From NCBI RefSeq assembly GCF_963583255.1, contig NC_084812.1, positions 26,615,065 through 26,679,064 on the forward strand: DNA of 64,000 nucleotides, given 5' to 3'. This DNA is from Pyrus communis. Lineage: Eukaryota > Streptophyta > Magnoliopsida > Rosales > Rosaceae. Shown here one piece after another: positions 58,100 through 64,000 of this stretch. Both the position numbers and the translations under genes were made by a program. Position 1 is the stretch's first letter. Each line of letters starts with the position of its first letter. A model generated the notes under the pieces. The model ran no database searches. It was not told the DNA's origin and saw nothing but the letters and a program-made list of their open reading frames with translations.

Positions 58100-61000
58100 A
58101 TGGCAGACATCAAAACTGGAGATATAATTCCCATGCAAACTATATCGGTCCAAGGTGAGTCATCCAACGTCAACTCCATTCCGTTTGGGTATCGATTGAG
58201 CGACTCGAACTTCAAGGTTTGGTCGAAGATGATGGAGGTTCATGCTTCAGGTCTCGGTAAGCAAGGGTATCTAACGGGAAGAATCCCGGCAGTAGATGAA
58301 GATGATCCAGGATATGTGAAGTGGTCAACGGAAGATGCTATTGTGCGTGGGTGGTTGCTCAAAACCATGGAACCCCACCTGCTTGGCTTGTTTATAGACT
58401 TGCCCACGGCTAAAGATATCTGGGAGAGTGTCACCCAGATGTTTTATGATGGTTCTGATGAGTCCCAATACTATGAACTCCGGTGCAAGGCTACACGGAC
58501 GAGACAGGATGGTCGTCAAGTTAATTTGTACTTCACTGAATTAAAGAGTGTGTGGCAGGACCTTGACAGACGACGTCCTCTTCGTATGGTGTGTGGAGCA
58601 GATTTGAAAACTCGTAAAGAAGAACTCGCAAAAGATAGGGTGTATGATTTTCTTGCGGGATTAGATGGTGTGTTTGACCAAGTTCGGAGTGAGATTCTAA
58701 GGATGAAACCTATCCCCAGAATCGAAGAATGCTTCAATTTGGTACGACGTGAATCCCAAAGGCTGGTCACTATGATGGGAACAAAAGCTACAATGACAGC
58801 ACCTCCTATGGCTATGGCAACTAAGGCACCTGGGTCTCGTCCACCATCTAATGGAAGTTCTCGATCATTCCGAACCCATGAGGATATTGATAAGGACAAA
58901 CTCCATTGCAATCATTGTAATGGAACAAGACACACTGAAGAGACTTGTTTTGAAATTCATGGGTACCCAGAATGGTACTGGGAAAGGAAGAAGGAGCTAA
59001 AGGCACGGGGGAACAAACGGGCTGGACATGCCCGTATGGCAGCCACTGGATCAGGAGCCGCATATAATGCAGCAGGGAGCCAAGCTGGGTCCAAGGCCCA
59101 ACAAGAGAAATCTGATGGGAGCAGGGGGATAGCTGCTGTTGCAGCGAGTCAACTAAGGCCCAGCCCGTCAAGTCCAATAGCTGCAGCCCAGTTTGCGGTG
59201 CCAATTTCAGAAGAAGCTTCCAAGGAGACAGAAACGGGCCCACTTCTATCCTTAATCAATCAAATTTCAATGGGTGACAACGCAGAAGATTCAGGTAAAA
59301 TCGGTACTGTTTTAATAACTTCCACCAAGAGAGATACTGGTTGGATAATTGACTCTGGAGCTACAGACCATATGACTTACGATGCATCATTATTTTATCA
59401 CATGACTTCACCATCTAAAGAAGATGTCATTACAGCCAACGGTGATGTTGCTCCTGTAACGGGAGCGGGTTCTATTTCCCTTACTCCATCTTTGTCTATT
59501 CACAATGCACTACTTGTTCCAACATTATCTAATCATCTACTTTCTGTTGGTCAAGTTACTGAGCAATTAGATTGTGTTGTGTTAATGTTTCCCACATTTT
59601 GCCTACTTCAGGATATCCAGACTCGGGCGATAATTGGGCGTGGTACTAAGAGGAGAGGGTTATATTATGTGGATGATGTATCGGCAAGTCATGTAAATCA
59701 AGTGCGCAGTGGTCATCCGAACAAGAATAAGACAATTTGGTTATGGCATCGTCGATTAGGGCATGCATCTTTTGGTTATTTGAAAAAATTGCTACCGTCT
59801 TTATTTCGTGGTATTTCAGACTCTGATTTTCAGTGTAATGATTGCATTCTTGCAAAAAGTCATCGTACTTCTTATCATTCGAGTTTAAATAAAAGAACAA
59901 TTCCTTTTGAGCTAGTTCATTCTGATGTGTGGGGGCCTTCTCCAGTAGCCACTAGTCATGGGGTTCGTTGGTTTGTTATCTTTGTGGATGACTGCACCCG
60001 AATGACATGGCTTTATACTATGAAGAATAAAAGTGATGTTGGACAGATTTTTAACCAGTTCTACTGCATGGTTAAAAATCAATTCTCTCTACCCCTTAAG
60101 GTTCTTAGGTCGGATAATGGTGGGGAATATATCAATACCGAACTTTCTCAATTTTTTCAGGAGCACGGCATTCTTCATGAGACTACTTGTCCACACACTC
60201 CACAGCAAAATGGTGTAGCCGAGCGAAAAAATAGACATATTTTGGAGACCACTCGAGCCCTCCTCATTGGTGCTCACGCTCCTCACTCTTATTGGGCGGA
60301 TGCCGTCAGATACTCCGTTTATCTAATGAACCGCATGCCATCCCGAGTGCATAATTTTCGCACTCCTATGGCAGTTCTTGCTGACCATGTGACATTACCA
60401 TCTTCTCTTCATTTGTCCCCACGTATCTTTGGTTGTGTGGCATATGTGCATCTCCATAAAAATCAGCGCAGTAAGTTGGATCCATGTGCAGTTCGTTGTA
60501 TTTTTCTGGGATTTAATAGTCAGCAAAAGGGGTACCGATGTTATCATCCACCAACTAAGCATTTGTACGTCACCATGGATGTTACATTTTCCGAGCATGA
60601 GATGTTTTTTTCCACTAAAAACACTTACTATAATCTTCAGGGGGAGATGAGCACAAATGAAGATTATAGTTGGATTGATCTGCCAACTGTGCAGGTGGAT
60701 GACACCTGCCGTAATACCATATGCCAGCCAGCCGAGAGTTCTAGTGGTTTAAGTAACCGTGAGTGCAGCAGATTTGATGAGCCCAATCTGGGCTTGTGCC
60801 GTGAGTCCAACAACCTGTGCAGCAGATTTGATGAGCCCAATCTGGGCTTGTGCCGTGAGTCCACCAACCTGTGTGAGCCCAATCTGGGCTTGTCTACTTT
60901 GGATTATGTGACAAGTGGGTCTGGGGGCTTAGGGACCGAAAGCCTTTCTAAGTCCAACACACAAATTGGACCGAGCAGCAGCACACAAATTGGACCGTGT

Positions 61001-62818
61001 AGTGACAGCTCAAACACTTCAAGAAATAACCCTCCTCTAGTTGTACCCGTCCGTGTGCCCGAGGATATCCATGAGGTAAGCTTATTCCAATCTAATGAAG
61101 CTCATAATTTGACTAACATTGAAAGTAATTATGTATTACCCCCGAGACAAAATCGTGGGAAACCTCCTGACAGGTATTCTCCGGATGGGAAAATTAGATA
61201 TGCAATTGCAAAGTATGTTTCTACACATCGACTGTCTTCCAAGTACCAAGCCTTCGTGAATACAATGGATGCTATCAAAATTCCAACAAAAGTGGAAGAA
61301 GCTTTGCAAGATCCTAGATGGAAAGAGGCAATGGAGGTAGAAATGAAAGCCCTACAAAAAAATGAAACTTGGAGCGTGGAGTCATTACCACAAGGAAAAA
61401 GACCAGTGGGATGCAAATGGGTGTTCACCATAAAACACAAAGCTGATGGAACCATTGATAGATACAAGGCAAGGTTGGTTGCTAAAGGGTACACACAAAC
61501 TTTTGGGGTAGATTATCAGGAAACATTTGCCCCAGTAGCAAAGATGAATACCATACGGGTTCTTTTGTCTTTAGCTGCAAACTTTGATTGGCCGTTGAAA
61601 CAATTTGATGTGAAGAATGCTTTTCTACATGGCGACTTGGAGGAAGAAGTATACATGGAACTCCCACCTGGGTATGAAGTTCAGAATAAAGCAGGCAAAG
61701 TATGCAGACTACGAAAGGCTCTTTATGGACTCAAACAATCGCCAAGGGCCTGGTTTGGAAGATTCACTGATGCAATGAAGAAATACGGGTACCAACAAGG
61801 GAATGCGGATCACACTTTGTTTATCAAACGCAGGGAAGGAAAGGTTACCTTGTTGATAATCTATGTGGATGATATGGTAGTCACAGGTGATGATACAGAG
61901 GAAATGGAAAGATTACAGGAGTATCTTTCTTCTGAGTTTGAAATGAAAGATTTAGGGGGTTTGAAGTATTTCTTGGGAATTGAAGTTGCTCGTTCCCGTG
62001 GTGGTATTTACTTATCCCAGCGGAAGTATGTTCTGGATCTTTTATCTGAAACTGGGATGTTGGCATGTAAACCCGCAGAAACACCTATAGTTCAGAATCA
62101 TCATTTGGCTGTCTACCCGGACCAGGTTCCTGCAAACAGGGAAAGATACCAGAGGTTAGTAGGGAGGTTGATTTATTTGTCTCTCACAAGACCAGATATT
62201 GCATATGCTGTTAGTGTAGTAAGTCAATTTATGCACTCTCCTAGTGAAGATCACATGGCTGCAGTAATGCGAATATTGAGTTATTTGAAAGGTGCACCTG
62301 GAAGAGGGTTGATTTTCAGGAAACATGGGCATTTGGAGATAAAAGGGTACACTGATGCTGATTGGGCCGGGAACATCACTGATAGACGCTCTACATCAGG
62401 GTACTTTACATTTGTTGCAGGAAATCTTGTGACTTGGAGGAGCAAGAAACAAAATGTGGTGGCAAGGTCTACGGCAGAGGCTGAATACCGTGGGATGGCG
62501 CATGGGATTTGTGAGCTATTATGGCTAAGGATTCTTCTTACAGAGATTGGGTTCAAGCCACATGGAACGATGCTTTTATATTGTGATAATCAAGCTGCGC
62601 GAGAGATAGCTAATAATCCAGTTCAACATGATCGTACAAAACATGTTGAGGTGGATAGACACTTTATTAAAGAAAAGTTGGATGTTAAGCTAATTGACAT
62701 TCCATATGTGAGATCCGAAGACCAGCTAGCTGATGTGTTAACGCATGCAGTGACGACAAGAGTGTTTCAGAACTCACTTGACAAGTTGGGCCTAGGAGAT
62801 ATCTACGCACCAACTTGA
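58100..62818 (+). CDS. Copia gag-pol polyprotein (1572 aa)
   Basis: The polyprotein of the nested element, in one frame without stops or shifts. The start at 58100 (MADIKTGDIIPMQT) is the first ATG; the frame is open further upstream. Order: gag with a UBN2-type domain (to about residue 235), a CCHC zinc knuckle near 268 (CNHCNGTRHTEETC), aspartic protease near 415 (WIIDSGATDHM), GAG-pre-integrase (LWHRRLGHASFGYL), integrase with HSDVWG near 606 and SDNGGEY near 671, reverse transcriptase with YVDD near 1254, and RNase H with GYTDADWAG near 1416 and STAEAEYRGM. This order (integrase before RT) defines Ty1/copia. The integrase-RT linker holds a 54-bp tandem repeat (60763-60895; CSRFDEPNLGLCRES). 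Confidence 0.95.
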   Translation: MADIKTGDIIPMQTISVQGESSNVNSIPFGYRLSDSNFKVWSKMMEVHASGLGKQGYLTGRIPAVDEDDPGYVKWSTEDAIVRGWLLKTMEPHLLGLFIDLPTAKDIWESVTQMFYDGSDESQYYELRCKATRTRQDGRQVNLYFTELKSVWQDLDRRRPLRMVCGADLKTRKEELAKDRVYDFLAGLDGVFDQVRSEILRMKPIPRIEECFNLVRRESQRLVTMMGTKATMTAPPMAMATKAPGSRPPSNGSSRSFRTHEDIDKDKLHCNHCNGTRHTEETCFEIHGYPEWYWERKKELKARGNKRAGHARMAATGSGAAYNAAGSQAGSKAQQEKSDGSRGIAAVAASQLRPSPSSPIAAAQFAVPISEEASKETETGPLLSLINQISMGDNAEDSGKIGTVLITSTKRDTGWIIDSGATDHMTYDASLFYHMTSPSKEDVITANGDVAPVTGAGSISLTPSLSIHNALLVPTLSNHLLSVGQVTEQLDCVVLMFPTFCLLQDIQTRAIIGRGTKRRGLYYVDDVSASHVNQVRSGHPNKNKTIWLWHRRLGHASFGYLKKLLPSLFRGISDSDFQCNDCILAKSHRTSYHSSLNKRTIPFELVHSDVWGPSPVATSHGVRWFVIFVDDCTRMTWLYTMKNKSDVGQIFNQFYCMVKNQFSLPLKVLRSDNGGEYINTELSQFFQEHGILHETTCPHTPQQNGVAERKNRHILETTRALLIGAHAPHSYWADAVRYSVYLMNRMPSRVHNFRTPMAVLADHVTLPSSLHLSPRIFGCVAYVHLHKNQRSKLDPCAVRCIFLGFNSQQKGYRCYHPPTKHLYVTMDVTFSEHEMFFSTKNTYYNLQGEMSTNEDYSWIDLPTVQVDDTCRNTICQPAESSSGLSNRECSRFDEPNLGLCRESNNLCSRFDEPNLGLCRESTNLCEPNLGLSTLDYVTSGSGGLGTESLSKSNTQIGPSSSTQIGPCSDSSNTSRNNPPLVVPVRVPEDIHEVSLFQSNEAHNLTNIESNYVLPPRQNRGKPPDRYSPDGKIRYAIAKYVSTHRLSSKYQAFVNTMDAIKIPTKVEEALQDPRWKEAMEVEMKALQKNETWSVESLPQGKRPVGCKWVFTIKHKADGTIDRYKARLVAKGYTQTFGVDYQETFAPVAKMNTIRVLLSLAANFDWPLKQFDVKNAFLHGDLEEEVYMELPPGYEVQNKAGKVCRLRKALYGLKQSPRAWFGRFTDAMKKYGYQQGNADHTLFIKRREGKVTLLIIYVDDMVVTGDDTEEMERLQEYLSSEFEMKDLGGLKYFLGIEVARSRGGIYLSQRKYVLDLLSETGMLACKPAETPIVQNHHLAVYPDQVPANRERYQRLVGRLIYLSLTRPDIAYAVSVVSQFMHSPSEDHMAAVMRILSYLKGAPGRGLIFRKHGHLEIKGYTDADWAGNITDRRSTSGYFTFVAGNLVTWRSKKQNVVARSTAEAEYRGMAHGICELLWLRILLTEIGFKPHGTMLLYCDNQAAREIANNPVQHDRTKHVEVDRHFIKEKLDVKLIDIPYVRSEDQLADVLTHAVTTRVFQNSLDKLGLGDIYAPT

Positions 62819-62825
62819 GGGGGAG

Positions 62826-63015
62826 TGTTGCGTGAGGAAATCTTAGGGAATAAGGAATGAAGAGATATTTTTGGTATAAAATTATGTAATTGGTATCCTA
62901 GTGGTTTTGGGATACTTGTTTCCTAGTTTGTAGGAGATTGTATATGTTTATATATTCCTCTATGTGAGAAGAATAAAGATAAGAAAAATATTCATCTAAA
63001 ACCTAGAATTTAACT
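62826..63015 (+). repeat. 3' LTR of the copia element
   Basis: Identical by eye to the 5' LTR over all 190 bp, preceded by the polypurine tract GAGGGGGAG (62817-62825). Confidence 0.9.
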
Positions 63016-63679
63016 GTGGCAACGTAAAAGAGGATCCAATTCAACACCCAACTGCCCTGCGCAAAACCTCTCAAACATCTTGAGATTTTTTATTTTCTTT
63101 TTTCCGCCGACACATCTTCAGTTTGGATAAACAGCACTGTGAAGGCAACCGGCGAACATCTTCAGTTTGGATAAACAGCACTGTTGCCGTAGAATCAGCC
63201 GCTCCCGAAGCACCTTCAGTTTGGATAAACAGCACTGCGTCGAGGCCGACTAGTTATTTATCCAAGTCACGGTCGAGAAGGATTTTCGAATCCTTATCGA
63301 CAGAGGTCATCTCATTAGCCTTCCCGGCGAAGTGAGGTGTTACCAGGTTACTACATTCGGCACCTTGAGAGCCGAATTTGATATTGAACTTCGTAGAACT
63401 AGCAGCCTTGTCTTCAGGCTCGAGAATCCAAAGGCCGAGATTTGTTCCTTCCTCGGCCGCAGTTGCAAGATAGAGAAGTCACCGACGCGCTCAACGCAAC
63501 ATCAACAAATTTTACTCCTCGGCCGAGCTCGGCCGACGAGTTGGCACGCCCCGCATTCAACCGAAGGACGTAGTTAGCTTATTAGTTACTCGGCCTGCGC
63601 GCCACGTAGGTTTTGTAATTTTTAGGGTCAACATTTTGGCACGCCCAGTGGGACCCAGTGCTAAAACTACGAAGTTCAT

Positions 63680-64000
63680 ATGATATATCAAGATTCCAAT
63701 CTGGCTCAACGTAGCCGATTGTACGAGCATCTAGAGGAATTGAAAAAACGCAATGAGGAACGAAAAAGAGCTTTGGAAGTGGAAAAAATTCTTCGTGGCC
63801 ATACAGAGATGCAAAAGTCATTCGCTTACATGTTGAGAATAAAAGCTCCTGTTACCCTGCAAGAGCAATGGGTAAATGAAGACAGGGCTCGGTTTAATAC
63901 CTGGCTAGATGGAAAATATTTTCCTTACGTTTTCGACTACAAATCAATTCCATTTGAGGAATGGTTGGTTGAAATGACCAGGGGGCAATTTTCCGCTCCG
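63680..64000 (+). CDS. First ORF (putative gag) of the outer LTR element, partial
   Basis: Starts MIYQDSNLAQRSRLYEHLEE 46 bp after the LTR and stays open to the window's last base, 107 codons. The first half is charged and predicted coiled-coil (KKRNEERKRALEVEKIL); the second half has PVTLQEQWVNEDRARFNTWL and FDYKSIPFEEWL. I do not recognise a specific domain. Position right after the LTR and primer-binding-like site makes it the capsid-type ORF. The frame is intact as far as visible, so the outer element may be fairly young too. The rest lies outside the window. Confidence 0.6.
   Translation, partial: MIYQDSNLAQRSRLYEHLEELKKRNEERKRALEVEKILRGHTEMQKSFAYMLRIKAPVTLQEQWVNEDRARFNTWLDGKYFPYVFDYKSIPFEEWLVEMTRGQFSAP

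Larger units (their letters stand above)
57738..63015 (+). mobile_element. Complete Ty1/copia retrotransposon, 5278 bp
   Basis: The two 190-bp LTRs (57738-57927 and 62826-63015) look identical base for base. The 5-bp target duplication GTGGC is at 57733-57737 and 63016-63020. The primer-binding site TGGTATCAAGAGC follows the 5' LTR directly (initiator Met-tRNA type) and a purine tract GAGGGGGAG precedes the 3' LTR. The LTRs begin TG but end ACT in both copies, not the usual CA. One uninterrupted gag-pol frame lies between them. All parts for autonomous movement are present, so this is a young insertion. Confidence 0.95.
57173..63633 (+). mobile_element. 5' LTR of a large LTR element, interrupted by a copia element
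   Basis: It starts TGTTTGGACCCAAAATTAC and ends TTTTTAGGGTCAACA, the same termini as the solo LTR at 36704. Without the nested element and one 5-bp duplication it is about 1178 bp. It shares the TATAAATAC box, the CTGCCCTGCGCAAAACC block and three TTCAGTTTGGATAAACAGCA repeats (63117, 63161 and 63208) with that solo LTR. After it comes TTTTGGCACGCCCAGTGGGA, a primer-binding-site-like sequence. The 5 bp before it are CATAC; the other end is outside the window. It sits in intron 1 of the lipoxygenase gene, same orientation. Confidence 0.85.

Noticed and set aside
61129..61494. Minus-strand frame of 121 codons and other minus-strand frames in the copia element
   Set aside because: They are shadows of the gag-pol frame.

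Overview
The window is nuclear DNA of a flowering plant. Genes have GT-AG introns, one predicted product is a plastid-specific ribosomal protein and another carries a plastid transit peptide. Spaces between genes are filled with LTR retrotransposons, SINEs and foldback/MITE elements. The protein and repeat types suggest a woody eudicot, perhaps Rosaceae (apple/pear-like). That placement is an impression, not a measured result.

Layout. 1-2184 (minus): 5' half of a mitochondrial DnaJ (GFA2-like) gene running off the left edge. 2.2-11.1 kb: no host gene; a 1-kb Mutator-like foldback with 9-bp target duplication, the 5' end of an LTR element, two copies of a hAT-like element, three foldbacks of one family, a tandem repeat and a SINE. 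12.2-15.3 kb (plus): an intronless four-C2-domain MCTP gene broken by two single-base deletions. 15.9-18.9 kb (minus): ribosomal protein eL6. 19.1-24.7 kb: repeats, including a 2.2-kb LTR inserted inside a small MITE. 25.0-27.8 kb (plus): plastid ribosomal protein PSRP2. 28.9-34.3 kb (plus): a 13-exon RAD21/SCC1 cohesin kleisin gene. 35.5-35.7 kb (minus): last-exon remnant of a Clot thioredoxin-like gene. 36.7-37.8 kb: solo LTR.

40-55 kb is the most unusual part. It is a tandemly duplicated locus with five related genes for proteins of about 64-68 residues. The family has an N-terminal F-L-x-C-F motif, a Ser/Lys-rich middle and a near-invariant C-terminus, YFPQNSYLSRL. Four copies are intact and one is frameshifted. 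I do not recognise the family; its layout resembles precursors of small signalling peptides. The duplicated blocks carry later insertions: a 1.5-kb Mutator-like element with an empty paralogous site, an element of about 1.2 kb, a LINE remnant and microsatellites.

56.8-64.0 kb: exon 1 of a plastid lipoxygenase gene, followed 32 bp after its splice donor by a large LTR retrotransposon of the same family as the solo LTR at 36.7 kb. The LTR of that element is itself interrupted by a complete, uninterrupted Ty1/copia element with identical 190-bp LTRs. The window ends inside the first ORF of the outer element.

The host genes form no operon or shared pathway: they serve protein folding, plasmodesmal/ER C2 function, translation in cytosol and plastid, cohesion, redox and oxylipin synthesis. 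What links the window is its insertion history, much of which can be ordered from target-site duplications.
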